From assembly GCF_016808095.1 (NCBI RefSeq), contig NC_068970.1, positions 36,924,630 to 36,988,629 of the forward strand: 64,000 nt of DNA, given 5' to 3'. The stretch is from Vigna angularis (taxonomy: Eukaryota; Streptophyta; Magnoliopsida; Fabales; Fabaceae). Below, piece after piece: positions 20,184 to 33,405 of this stretch. Position 1 is the first letter of the stretch; every line of letters begins with the position of its first letter. A program made the position numbers and the translations under genes. The notes beneath the pieces are model-generated. The model was not told the origin of the DNA, did no database searches, and worked only from the letters and a program-made list of their open reading frames with translations.

Positions 20184-23100
20184 AACTAGGATAATAATTT
20201 GTTTATTTTTGTTTAGTTTCTAACATTCTGCAGGTATTGCAATTAGAATCTTTTCAGCAACCTTAATCTAGTCTAACACGGTCTCAACAACAATTTACTT
20301 CAGTCTAATCCATACTAATTCAGTCACAATCCTAACAAAGAAGAAAATAATTTTGATGATTATATAACGATTAGGACTTCTTTGCATTACATTACACGTT
20401 TTTTTATTATATGTGGATATACATTACTTATATAGGCATATTTTAAAAACTCAATATTTGTTTGGATATTCCCTTACTTGTAATGATTTTTTAGTACTGT
20501 GATTAATATTTGTTTGGATTCTCTGGAATTAGCAAATCTGCTCGGTGTCTTATATATATAAAATTGTAATTTTATTATATGTTTGTTTCAGACATGATAT
20601 TGTAAGATTGATAGGTCTAAGTGAATGTAGAGAATACAACTAACTACACTATAAATTAGCATATCATTTATCGATAATTTTACTAACGAATTTATGTGTC
20701 TGATAATATATTGTATCTAAGTCTTATTATTATTAACGAATATATCATTTAGTAATTATTAAAAGAGAAATATCCATTGATAAATTTTATTTACTACATT
20801 TCTGTTAACAAACTTTTGTCCATCTGACGAATTTTTATAATTTTTGAGAGATATTAATAGTTGATAAATTCATTTTTTTTTAATGATACATTTCCTTCCT
20901 ATGCATCTCTATTAGGTATACAATGTTCTCATCAAAACTATTCGAATGGTATTTTTGTATACAGATAGAGTGCCTGAGATGTACTCAGTGCTTTACAGTG
21001 ATCATAGAGTTACTATCAAATAACAAACGATCTTAAAGTTGCCTGCCTTACTTCAAACTTTAAAATAGTATGAAAATAAGGAGTGCATGTGTCTAGAGAT
21101 ATATGGTTCTAGTAAAATATATGCTTTTAGACCAAACTATATACTAAAAGGAAGTAAACATGCTCTTTAATTTGAAATAAAAAAAAAGAAAGAAAAATAA
21201 GATGTGAATGACTAGTCTTGGTCCCCAGAGAGATAACACTAGTTTTTGTATTTTTTAGGTATATATAGTTTAAATTTTTTGTGTTATTCCTGAGAAAAAG
21301 TATTATATTCATAAAAAAAACATTAATACTTTTATATGTTTATTTAGATTTTTTTTATAATTTGTATATATTTAATAAAGTGTAATTTTTTATTTATTAT
21401 AGATTTGGTGATCTCTTGTATTTGTTTTTTCTTTTTTATTTTAATAAAATTTCATGTGATAATGTATGATATGAGCTTATTAGAAATATAGTTTTGGTCT
21501 AATTAATTATACACCAAAACAATGCAAACAAAGATGTGCTCTCAATTTTGAGAAAAAGAGACACTGATGAATATTATATACAAAATAGAGTATAAATAAA
21601 AGGTTGTTGAAAATATGAGGGGATTTTGATATCATAGTTGACTACGAACATGTTGATATCTGGTGGTAGTGCCTGGTGGTATTCTGGCTGTAGTAATACA
21701 ACAAATAATGAGTGAAGGATAGTGAGTGGTCCTTCTCCTCATCGAATGCCCTAACCTTCCATCTTCAAAACCACATCATCACACCTTCATTTTCTCCATA
21801 TATTATACATTTTATTTATCACCATAAACTTTATTCAATATATCAAAGTATTTGTAATGATATTTTAATCTTCTATGGTAAAGTTTAATAACCATGCTTA
21901 GTATAGTGCATATTTTACCCTAGCATGGCACTTCCCTTTCCTAACTACATTCTCCACATTACTTCTATATTGCATATTTAGCTAAATTACTTATTGTCTC
22001 TACACAACAAATCAATTCATTATATTTTCCCATCATATTTTGTGATCAATTTTCAAAAACACACATTAAAAATTTTGAAATATTTATTATATTGCAGTAT
22101 TTTTGCTCATTGTTGTTAATATCTTATTAGATTAAACTTTATAAACTATTATATTTAATTTTTTTATCGATAAATATTAGTTGTTAGTTTTTGTTAATGA
22201 GAAAAAATTAAACTCACAGCTTCTTCTATACTCCTTTTCAAAGCCTTTAACCAACTTTATATCTTCTAAATATTAATAAGAGAGGGTTAAATCTACAATA
22301 TCTTCTACTATATCATTTCCAACTTTTACTACTAAATCAATACCTTGATATTTTTTCTGATATTTAGTATGCTGGTATAAAAAAACACGTTAGAAAATTC
22401 ATTCCCTTAAAATTTATTTATATTATTGCAAGCTTAATTATACATACATATTACCATCATGTATATAGCTTCCACTATACATATACCATCATGATATAAA
22501 AAGAAGAAAAAAAACAGACCCAGTGGCTAAAATGGTGGCCATAATGATGGAGAAGAAGATGAAGGCAAATTGGAGATTCATTTTCTAAATAAATGAGTAT
22601 GGCTTTGGTACTCAATTACTTCAAGGAAAGGGACAACAAAAGGGACCTAACCACATTCACTACTATCCCTTTCATCTTCATTACATGTATCTCTGCCCTC
22701 ATATATTTTTAAGATAAATACAAGAAAATAGGTTATGGAGAATTTTATATTGTTCAACAATAACCATAGCTATAGTTGAACAGTAATTGTTATTAGTCTA
22801 TTTTTGAATTATTTAAAACATCATAGTTTAATTGATTTTTAAGTGTTAATCATTAACAACATACTGATGCACTTTCTTTTACTATTTATTGGAAATTATA
22901 GAACTAATAAATCAAGAAGAGTATTTATTAAATAGTGTGCACAATTTTTGTGATTTATAGTTCTTCTATTAGTTTTTTTTTCTTTTTTAAGTGTTTCATT
23001 TTTAATTTTTTTCATTTATATTTAATTGATATTCTCAAAATATAAAATAAGATTAATTGTTTTTATTATTTATACTTTATCTTTATTTAGTTTGTATATT

Positions 23101-24599
23101 GTATTTATGTAATGAAGAAAAGAAAAACCATAAAATAATTTTTTTATAAATATTAAACTCAAAAAATTTATTATATTTCTTAGTTACTAAAAGAAAACCT
23201 TAAACAAAATATAGAGTTAAAAATGTGTTTTTAGAGAATATGTCTATAAAGTCTTATCCTAAAATTTATTTTGTTCGAAGACGAAAGTTGAACGTCAATT
23301 AAAACTAAAATCAATTTATAATATATAAATGGATATAATAGAATTAAGTTTAAATTTCATATCTTAACATTATATTATATTTAAGTTGTAAAAATTTATT
23401 ATTTATTAAATCTATTATTTTATTAGTTATTAATTTATTATCATACCATCTATTAATCATTTTATAAGGTTGAATTATTAGGCTTAAAAATACATATAAT
23501 TACTCTTTTATTAACCATAATTTATTGAAAACTAAAAGACATATTACGAGCAAAAAAAAATTAACAAGTCAAACTTTAGGTTCACTGTGTTATAAAAAGT
23601 ATTATTATCTTCAAACTAGGTAATATATTACGATAATTTTTAATTGGTTTAAAATCTTATTAACATGTGACTTTGGCTCTTAATTCGAAGATGAACTAGG
23701 TGGGGACTTAGACCATATTAAATTTAATTGGATATTACTCTATTAGAGTGCAAAATGGGATATATAATTGGAAGTATATTTTCAAACTTCATTTAATTAA
23801 TATTGATTACGTCTCTAATAAGGTTGCTAAAGAGCAAAGTTAATGTGGGCTAATCTTGTCAGTACTACATATAGACAAGACACTTTGGATTACTTTTCAA
23901 ATCATGCAATCATTAATCTTAATGACGGTGCTTTGGATTTTATTAGTACAACTAAGAGAAGCCTAAAAAACCTATCTGCTTTTCCAACTAAATGTCTATC
24001 ATATTAAGTACGTGTTTGGGCACCAAATGATAACTTTTAGCTTCATAACAAGGAAATATCTAGTGAGAGAAAAAATATAGGTGGATTGAAGGAAAAATAA
24101 TTTTGATTGTTCGTAAGAATATTCACTATAGCCAAAAGTTCACGTCTCAGAATAAATTTTCTTTAATTAATATATAATTATTTTGAGATTTTTTCACTTA
24201 AATATCTACATGTATCTAAATATTGTTTCAAATATTTGTATAAATAATTTTTTTTTTCACGTTTGAGTTTAGTTATTTAAACAATAATTTTTTAATTTTG
24301 TTTTTATTTTAAAAAAGAGAAAAATATTTGAAAAATAAAACTATTTACAAAAAAGGACATAATTTAAAATTTCGTTACTTAGAAACCAAATTTTAATGTG
24401 AAAAAGAAAACATGGTATTTATAAATATTAAAACAATATGCTATCTGAATCATTTTCGGGTCATGGCTACTATTTGGGTGAAAAAAAAATCATTGTTTTG
24501 ATCAATATTTATAATGTTTCGTTGGAGTTGAAAGGAATCAGAAAATTGAAGTAATGGAGTAGATAAATGTATTAAAATAATATAATCGAGTTTTTGGTG
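20184..24599. other. AT-rich intergenic DNA, no gene seen
   Basis: About 4.4 kb of AT-rich sequence with no conserved protein motif on either strand. A stretch at about 20640-20900 has scattered GATAAATT and AACGAATT repeats and could be a worn DNA transposon, but its ends were not found. Confidence 0.5.
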
Positions 24600-25487
24600 G
24601 TAAAATATACCAATAGTATAAAATAGGAAATTTTAACAAACGGTTCATTATTTTAAAACTGTCTATTTCTCTAAAACCTCCATTTCTTACCTTTGCTCTC
24701 CCTTCTCTTTAGATTTCTTCAATCTTAGTTCATCTTTTCAATAATCAGGCAGTGCCTAAGCAATCTTGGCACCAAGAGTTTCCATTCCACCGATTAATTT
24801 CGTGTTTAGAGCTGGTAAGTTTGTCTCTCTTTGATTCTTGAAATTTCTGCAATTTCTGGTACATGCAAGCACGGTCCGGTTTGCATGTGTTCTTCGACTC
24901 TTCATCTTAGTTTTGATTTTGTTTCTGGTTTGGTGGTTGGTTTTCTTTCACCGATCCAAAGTCTGTAGGTTTTCCTAGGATCACTTGCGGGTTAACAAAA
25001 CTGTGAAGAAGGTTAAATCTGTCAAGTTTTGCGGTTCGGTTAAGAGGTAAGGGAAGCTAGTTAATTTAATTGCTTGGTTTATGATGTATGACAATGTTGT
25101 TTGATGGTGCTGCACGTGTGTGAAACTGAATGATTGTATGTTAGGTATTGTTATTGAAGACTATTAAGTGTTGTATTCATGTTGATTGTGATTCTGCATA
25201 ATTCTGGTTCAGTGGCCGAGTGATATTGGGAGGAAGTGTGGTAGTAAAAATGGAGAATGTGTGTTCGGTGTGAGTTTGGTATGTATGAGGAATCTGGGTG
25301 AGTTGTTTAAGATTTATTTGAATCCTTAAGCCACTCAAAATGGTACCAAAAGTAAGAAATCTGATTCTTGGTCCTTGAGTTTATGATTCTATAGAATTGA
25401 CTCTCAAATCTGAGACTAAACTCTCTAAATAATGTGAGGAATGTTTATATGTTCTTAGAGAAATGTATAGGTTTGTATAATATAAAT

Positions 25488-25502
25488 GGGGGGGGGGGGG
25501 GG
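25488..25502. repeat. Poly-G run of 15
   Basis: Fifteen consecutive G (C on the other strand), a rare homopolymer in this AT-rich DNA and prone to length error. Confidence 0.9.
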
Positions 25503-25550
25503 ATTAAAAGCTGGGGAGAATGAAGGAAATTGGTTAAGATTGGTGTTGAT

Positions 25551-25581
25551 CATAATTCTGCAGTCATTCTGCAGAATTATG
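25551..25581. repeat. Perfect 13-bp inverted repeat
   Basis: CATAATTCTGCAG and CTGCAGAATTATG flank a 5-base loop (TCATT). A stable hairpin is possible in RNA from either strand. Confidence 0.85.
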
Positions 25582-25849
25582 TAGTTCGCTGAAGGTACTT
25601 CGTTGACTGTTCGGTCTTCCTTTTGTGTTCGGTCTTAACTTAGTTCTGCTTCCGTGGAGCTTCAATTAATGACCGATCGGTCTCGTACTAGTATTCGGTT
25701 TAGCTATAAAGTTCGATCTTGTGCTGGTGTTCAGTCTTAACTACGTTCGGCCTCGCTCGGTCATGCGTTGATTGGTCGCTCAACCATGTTCAGGTACTCG
25801 GTCATTAATTGGGTTCGGTCTCTTTAGTCTTACCCGTTCATGATCGTTC

Positions 25850-26275
25850 GGTCTTAGGTGGGTGGTCGGTCTTAGTAGTGCTCAGTCTTGTACTAGCACT
25901 CGGTCTTGGTAGTGCTCGGTCTTGTACTAGCGCTCGGTCTTGGTAGCACTCGGTCTTGCTAGTGTTCGGTCTTGGTAGTGCTCGGTCTTGTACTAGCGTT
26001 CGGTCTTGGTAATGCTTGGTCTTGTACTAGCGCTAGGTCTTGGTAGCACTCGGTCTTGGTAGTGCTCGGTCTTTTACTAGCACTCGGTCTTGGTAGTGCT
26101 CGGTCTTGTACTAGCGCTCGGTCTTGGTAGCACTCGGTCTTGGTAGTGCTCGGTCTTGGTAGTGCTCAGTCTTGTACTAGCACTCGATCTTGGTAGTGAT
26201 CGGTCTTGTACTAGCGATCGGTCTTGGTAGGGCTCGATCTTGGTAGTTCTCGGTCTTGTATTGGTGTTCGGTCTT
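25850..26275 (+). repeat. Minisatellite with TCGGTCTT core
   Basis: About 420 bp of tandem units of roughly 17 and 34 bp alternating CTCGGTCTTGGTAGTG and CTCGGTCTTGTACTAGCG with minor changes. Looser copies of the TCGGTCTT core extend from about 25590 to 26360. Confidence 0.9.
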
Positions 26276-27147
26276 AACTGTGTTCGGCTTCTTCTGGGTC
26301 TTCTGTTAATAACCGTTCAGTCATGTTCGCGTGTGGTGAGTGTTTTGCCGTTCGGTCTTGTTCTACGAAATGTTATTTGGTATTCAAATGCTGATTTCAT
26401 GGTTTGACTCTGACTGCTTATTGTAGTTGCATTGATTTACTATGTATGAGAAATTGTATTAATGTTTGAAGAAGGTATAATGTTCCAACTGGTATAAAAG
26501 AGAATTCCAAGGAGGAATGCCTTAGTGATTGGTTATCAAGGTGGTGTTATAGTATGAATATGGACAGCGAAATCCACAACATGCATCCTGACATTCTAAT
26601 GTTTACCAAGTCTCAAGTAGAGATGTTTAAGTCATGTCGTGAGAATAGCAGGAGGTCCTAGCCTATAGGGTATCGTAGGTGAGTTATAATAGACTAACCC
26701 CGGGTGGCAGCTGAGGTGTTCCAGTTACTACACCCCCGGGCGCAGAAACGACCTCAAGCTACATATTCATACTAGTCCGGAAGGTCAAGTTAAAGTGGTC
26801 AGTCAATATGTGTTTATATGTTTTATACATGTGTATGATTATCTTATTTGTATGTTTGAATTATATGCTCACATGACTATTAAATTACACTAGCTTACCC
26901 TTGTTTTTCTGTGGTATGTCTTTGTATGTTTTTTCTCTTTTGCAATGATCACCTTGATAGTGTGAGTTTAGGGATACAATCTTTTCGTTGTCACAGCGAA
27001 AGAATAGAAGTGAAGCTTGCAGTTTAGGTTAAACCTTTATTTTTCAGGCGAAAAATTTTGTTTACAATTAATATGTAGTTCTTATTATATCATTATCCAT
27101 GTAATATTTCATTTTAGTAGTTTTATTTTACTAAATTGGGATGTTAC

Positions 27148-29861
27148 ATGAGTGAGTTGTTTTGAAATTGAAATTAAGGATTAATTGAGATAAAATTAAA
27201 AAAAAATTATATCAAATAAATAATTAATTTCAAACAATAAACTATTTGTATATTGATTATTACCGTTGTTGTTTTTATGGTATAATATTTCTCTTCGCTG
27301 TTGTTTTATGTGTTCAGTATAATTGCCATTAAAAAAAGTTCAAAGTATTGTTATTAACTAAATTTACGCTAATTGTCATATTAAATAAATGATAAGAAAA
27401 AGGATAAAATCCAATTAGATAAGAATGTAATTATTAAAGGATTAAATATGTTTTTATCTTCTAACTTGTTTGATATTGTAACTTAAAAAATGATTAAATA
27501 TAGTTTTTCTCACTTAACAACATTAAATTTTTTTAACATATGTATTATTTACATGTTTTTGTACACATGATAACCTTCTTCTTCCTTCCTATGCCATTTT
27601 TACATATAGAAACAAGAGTCACCACCATTCACATCCATTCTCCAATTATCATCCACTATTCTCCAATTATCATCTCTACCGTTCACCTCCTCTCTTTCAT
27701 TTTTCTATCATTCTCAAATTTGCATTTATCTTTCTCAGTAACAACAAAGTAGGCGAATGAAAATGGTAGTTGCGGACACTGTTTTGGTATTTTGAATAAA
27801 TAAATTTGACACGGTAGTTAAAACCTTAATAATTAATATTAGAAACCATTTAGAATTTAATTCAGAATCCAACTATAATTTTTTATTTATAAAGACTATT
27901 TTATATATTAATCATTTTTAGTTTATAAATTGATATTTAAATTAATCAATATAATAATTAATTATATTTTTTTGTCATTGATTGTTATTTAAATATTGTT
28001 TAGTGAAAATAAAAAAGTAACACATTTATATAATTTAATTATTTTTTTATAATTTTTAAAACTGTCAGTTTATATAAATAAATCGTAATATAAGAATATT
28101 ATTTATCATTTTTATAATGGCATAACTATGTGTGAAAGTTTAGGAAAAAATGAACTTTTATTTTTCAAATAAAATGTTATATATTTACATTATTTGAATT
28201 TAAAGAATTTGAACCAAATTAACACGCTATTAATAGCATTGATTTAAATTAATTAAAATTAATAAACACAAATTTTATTGTTGCCATATCAATCGAAACT
28301 TCTTGCTATTTTGTACCCACAGTATTTTAAAGATTTATATGAATTTTGTGAAAAAAAAAACCAGTGATTAATGAATTGTTGAGTGTGTGTGAAACTTATT
28401 GTACTGTTTGGCAGTGGGTGAAAACAGTAGGCATGCAGAGAGCAGAGTGGTGCAGCCATAGCTATATCTTGACACTATAATCAACCATGCAATGCAATGG
28501 CCCATTCATTTATTCTAAATGAACAGAAGTAAATCCAGGTTGGCACGTTGAATATCATGTCAACATTGTCTTCTACAATAATTATCACACCAATTTCATA
28601 ACACCCCACGTGATTTTATGTCTATTTCCTCTTTCAACTTTTTAAATAACTATCAACACCTAACAAATCTTTAAATTCAAAGGGAAACTTCTAAAATTCC
28701 AGGGGAAAAAACTACTGATGGTTAACTTTATCACTTTATAGTGTGCTATCACCAAAGTCCAGCTCACTCAAATTTCATCAAATTCTTGTTTTAATTATTT
28801 ATTGTGTTATGTGTTTCAATACTAGTTCAATAACAGTGGAGTTGACGAGTAATTTAAATTTGAATATAAAATTGTAATTTATCCATGTATCAAATTTTGA
28901 TGTAATTTGATTTTAAGCTTAAAAAATAATAATTATAATTTTTTTTAACATAATGTAAAAGTAATAATTATAATTTTTTAAAATAATTTGTTTAACATAA
29001 TGTTTTAAATTGTTTATATTATTCGACACTTTTCCGCTTAAATGATAATCATTTAACATGTAAAAAAAATTAATATTGTTGGATTTTAGAAATTTAAATA
29101 TATTAAATTTTAAAATAAAAAAAAAATTTAAATCGTAAGAAATAAAAACATATTTAATTCTTCAAAACATTTGCAACCTAATTATAAATTGAAAGAGTTA
29201 CATAAAATATAATTTAATTAAGATGTTAAGCAAGAAATACAACTTATTATCATAATATATTTTTTATTAAAGGGGATACGATTTTTAAACATTTTAATTA
29301 TTTTTAATAAGTTACTGGTTAAAGTAAAATCTAAAATCAATACTAAAATAAAAATACTTAATTATCCTTTGCTATATATTGTGAAATTTCTATTAGGTTA
29401 ACCGGGGTTTTTAAAAGAATTTGTTAGCTTACTTTGATCAAAATATAAAAGTTTTTTAAGTGTCCATATCACATAGACATTATTTAAATTAAGATGAATA
29501 TACTATACATAACCTTTTATTAAATCCAGGCTAATAAAAATATATATAAAAAAGGAAGTTGGGTGGAGGAGTGTAGTACTTTGTTTTTGTGTCCATTCCT
29601 CATATCTGATCTCTACGTTACCCACTACCCAAGTTTGAGCTTGATAGACTAACTAGGCAATCAAAGGAGCCAAGAAATTAAAGAACAAAGAGAAGAACAA
29701 ATTTTCTTCACCACCCTTTTCTTTTCTCTAATTTCTCATCTATTGCTGCCCTTTGTAATCATGACTTCTTCTATCATCATTGCTCTTCTCTCTCATCCCC
29801 ACAAACAAACACAAAACCACAGCTATCTCTCTTTTTTCATCTTCAATTCATCTTTTGTGCC
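27148..29861. other. AT-rich intergenic DNA upstream of the ZPR gene
   Basis: No gene seen. A GGATTAAATATGTTTTTATCTT stretch near 27439 resembles the left end of a MULE, but no partner end was confirmed. The last 300 bp probably hold the promoter of the gene at 29962. Confidence 0.45.
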
Positions 29862-29870
29862 TATATATAA
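29862..29870 (+). promoter_or_regulatory. TATA box of the little zipper gene
   Basis: TATATATAA in CCTATATATAAACTCC, about 92-100 bp before the ATG, predicting a start of transcription near 29895 and a short leader of about 65 bp. Confidence 0.55.
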
Positions 29871-29961
29871 ACTCCTTCAACCCCAATGGTTGCGCTTCAC
29901 TTTCACATAATCTTATTTTAAAACCACAGCTATCTCAACCTTCTTTCAGAGATTAAAAGAT

Positions 29962-30797
29962 ATGTGTTCTTTCTCTTCAGAACAACCACCATATCTTTCC
30001 CTTCTTTTTCCCCTTCACCCTCCATCCTCTTCCAAGAGACACCACCACCTTCACTTCAGCCTCCATAAAAGGTAATCATTTCTTTCTCTCATGTCTTTAT
30101 CATTTTCTTTCTCTCTTCAACATTTCTCTCTGCATGCTTTCTCTTCTCTCTCTCTTTCAATTTTCACATGACAACTTCTATTATCTCATTCTTGTCTTTT
30201 TTTTCTTGTGAATATTCATAATTGTTTTACTAAGATCTCTCCTATACATGCATGAGAAAAAGAGAGAGAGAAATAAAATTACATGATGTAAAATAAAAAT
30301 TCAACATTATATAAAGTCAACATACAACATCCTTACTTTTGTTTTCAAGTTTAATTTTCTGAAAAATATTTCACACGAATATCAATATTGACATATCACT
30401 TTTATGTTTTGCTCATTCTAGTAAAAGATAGTGATAAGCATTTCAGCAATTTGGTAATATATATCTAGTGGCAGTATAATCTAAGGGAAGTTACATGCAT
30501 ATTATTAAACTTAGTTTTGTGATATATATTATATATTGTGAAATTGTTTTTGATGGTATATACTGATACAGAAGGAGAGCACAAGTGCAAGAAGAAAGAA
30601 GAAGGAAAAAGATGATTTTGAAGAGAGAAATGAAGATGAGAAACTTGAAGTTGTATATGGAGAACCAAAGCATCATTGAGGAGAATGACAAGTTGAGGAA
30701 GAAGGCACTGCTTCTTCACAAAGAGAATCAAACTCTCTTATTTCAGCTTCAAGAGAAGTTTCCCAACAAAGTAACATCAAAACCAAATAATAGCTAA
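29962..30797 (+). CDS. ZPR: LITTLE ZIPPER protein (ZPR1/2-like), two exons
   Basis: Exon 1 is 29962-30071 and exon 2 is 30572-30797, joined across a 500-bp GT-AG intron (AAAG|GTAATC ... GATACAG|AAGG) in matching phase. The product is 111 aa: a start MCSFSSEQPPYLSLLFPL, a His- and Ser-rich linker, a basic stretch (EERRRKKMILKREMKMR), then the diagnostic zipper NLKLYMENQSIIEENDKLRK and ALLLHKENQTLLFQLQ, ending KPNNS. The MC...SLL...PL start and NLKLYMEN..II.EN..LRKKALLLH.EN core match the Arabidopsis ZPR1/ZPR2 type. ZPR proteins lack a DNA-binding domain; they pair with the leucine zippers of class III HD-ZIP factors (REVOLUTA, PHABULOSA) and block DNA binding, and HD-ZIPIII factors in turn activate them. 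It should therefore act in leaf polarity and meristem control. The ATG is the first in frame after the TATA box. Confidence 0.92.
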
Positions 30798-31053
30798 TTA
30801 ATATAGTTTTAGATTTCACTGATCCTTCTTTATGAGGAATCTTATATATGTGTGTCTTTCTTTTACCTCAGTTCCTTCTTTCTATGAGTTTAGTCAATTA
30901 ATTTGTTGCAAGACTTTAATTGTAAACCTTTACAAGGAATATAAGTTTTCCTAATCTTATGTTCATATAATCATGTATTTTCTTTTACATTATATATCTT
31001 GGGTAAAAATTAATGGAATAATATGTTTTGTACGATCAAGCACAATTTAAAAG

Positions 31054-31054
<1 letters not shown>

Positions 31055-31137
<83 letters not shown>
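31055..31137. repeat. (TA)n microsatellite, about 41 units
   Basis: An uninterrupted alternating T/A run about 260 bp after the ZPR stop codon. The Ile-Tyr frame across it is an artefact. Confidence 0.97.
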
Positions 31138-31142
<5 letters not shown>

Positions 31143-32849
31143 ACACTTCTTTTATAGTAATATAAAACAGTTTGTTCAAACTTAGTGTAGAAAAATACTT
31201 GCTCATGTTTAATATTATTATTTCGTCGGTTCAATTGCATATAAAATACCATACTTAATATTTTGCTAATACACGTTTCTATTTTATTTTTCCCTTTATC
31301 CACTTTTTTACTGTATAACAGCAAGTTGGAGAAAAGGAAGTCAAAATTTTCAGCATCAACCACATGTGCTCAACTCAAATTACTGAGTATGTATTTCGAC
31401 GTTTTAGAAAACTGGAAGATTAAGTCAAAATCATATTTATAGTTTAATTTAATAAAACCCCTCAACTCTTATATATATCAATGATAAAATTACTGATAAT
31501 TTTTTTAATTAAATATTTTTTATATCTTACTCTTAATACGCGGGATGATGAATATATCAATTAATCTTTTTTAAAGTAGTTATATAAAAACGTTTAAGTA
31601 ATTTTAGTAACAAAACACTGCTTTCAAGAATAGATCGAAACTTCGAGAAATATTGTCAATGAAATTTAGAAATGATGTCTATATTTGAAAATAATATAAT
31701 TTTAATAATTTATGGTGGTGTATGCCTTTTTTTTTTGTACTTCTTATAATATCTTCATTTTTAAACATAAATCAATACTTTCATCATTATAATACTCAAA
31801 AATTAAAACCTTTTGTAATATTAATATAATAGTATTTTCAACACATCATCATCATCATCCAAAGTTTTAAATATTTGATATTAAAAACAAAGTGGATGCA
31901 ATTTCATATTTTGAAAATTTGTTTAAAATCATTTTCAATACATAGTCAACACAAAAAGAATCTTCAATCAAATGTGTTTCCATTAACATCTTCATCAAAA
32001 TCTCTTTTTCATAGATCCTACATTTATTCATAAGATTGAAGTTATATAAAAATGAAGTTATGTAATTAATAGTTAGTTAATTAAGAAAATAATAACATTA
32101 CACTTGATCAATGATTGATACTAACACCTACATATACACATATTATAATTATGTTATATTAAAAAATAGTTCATCACAATTAATAATAAACATTTAAAAG
32201 TATAAAAAAAAAAGTAAAACCAACATTATTTTTTCATTTCTTTGTTTATTAAAAGTGTAACTTTGACATATTTATTTTTGTGTGGATCTTAATTTTTTTG
32301 TTTAATTAATTTATTTTAATTTTATTATTAATCTAAAGTTATGAAGTGCATTAAAAATATAAAGCATTAAAACAATATTATTTTTATAATGCTTGTATAA
32401 TTTTATTTTATTATTTTGTTTATGCGGACAGATTTATTAGCCAATCATTATTATTCAGGACGAAAGAAAAAAATTTATCTACAACCCACGTTACCATTCT
32501 TTTTTTTTTTCTAAAAAGAAGATATGCAATAAGTTTTAGGGAATAGTTAGTTAAATATAGTTATTCAAATTGTAAGTACATATAGTTACTATTTTGACTT
32601 TAATCAAGATCCATTGATAACAATTGACTAATTGTCAAAGACATGTGATGTCGAGACAGTGGAATATGTGAATTTCTTATCCTATAAAATGATTTAGTTT
32701 ACTATTTATTATTTAATTAAACTTATAAGAAAATTATCTAAGTGTTATGAACGTTTTTAAATTGAAAAGCTAAACATTTATTATAAGAAAAATTTTCAAT
32801 AATAATCAATTTTAATGATAAAAATTATATTTAGAGATCAATTTTTAAT
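31138..32849. other. AT-rich intergenic DNA, no gene seen
   Basis: Strongly AT-rich between the microsatellite and a large MULE. No coding signal on either strand. Confidence 0.5.
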
Positions 32850-33405
32850 GTTTTAAATATGTTTTTAGTCCCTCAACTATCAAACGTTTTTGAGTTTAGT
32901 TTCTCTTTCAAATTTTGCTTCATTTTCATTCTTCTCCTTAATGAAACTATAATTTTTAGTCTTTGAAGAACAACGATGTTAAATTTTTAGTAAGCTAGCT
33001 AATAATGTGTCACATTTCATGCCGCATTAGAAATTGAAAATATGAAATTCAAAGTTTCCTATTTCTCAATGAAAATTTAGATTAGGGTTATTTTGGAGAT
33101 TTCTTACTTGAACCAAATGCGATATTTGAGATTAGAGGTTTGCTACCTATGGAGTTGGCGAAACACGAAATCATCATTTAACTTTGAAAGAAATCTCAAG
33201 AGCAAAAGATTGGAGTTGGTCTTCTTTGAAAAGTAAGTTGATTTTTGTTTTTCGTGGGAATAGAGGAATAGATTGGAGATATATGGTTTTCGTAGGAATG
33301 GAGCGAAGTAAGTTCATTTAGGTAATTTACTTTCGAAATCATTATTATAGTGAAATGAAATCTGACAGTGGATTTGGTTGCACGCGAAGGAGCATTGGTT
33401 TGTGA

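Larger units (their letters stand above)
24600..27147 (+). repeat. Repeat-derived non-coding block, probably LTR-like
   Basis: GC-richer than its surroundings. It has a TATA-like AGTATAAAATAGG near 24616, a leader-like C/T-rich stretch with a possible donor (GAGCTG|GTAAGTTTG near 24815), a TCGGTCTT minisatellite, a CCCCGGGTGGCAGCTGAGGT segment near 26700, and an end TTGGGATGTTACA at 27135-27147 typical of plant LTR termini. The left boundary and a target duplication were not found, and no protein is encoded. An LTR of a large retrotransposon is the best guess. Confidence 0.4.

Noticed and set aside
27439..27840. Possible MULE left end (TTAAATATGTTTTTATC)
   Set aside because: No inverted partner end or 9-bp duplication was found nearby.
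29886..29921. Small upstream ATG frame (11 codons) before the ZPR gene
   Set aside because: The predicted transcription start from the TATA box at 29862-29870 is close to or after this ATG, so it is probably not in the mRNA.
30465..30731. Minus-strand frames across the ZPR zipper exon
   Set aside because: They are the antisense of a clearly conserved leucine-zipper exon.
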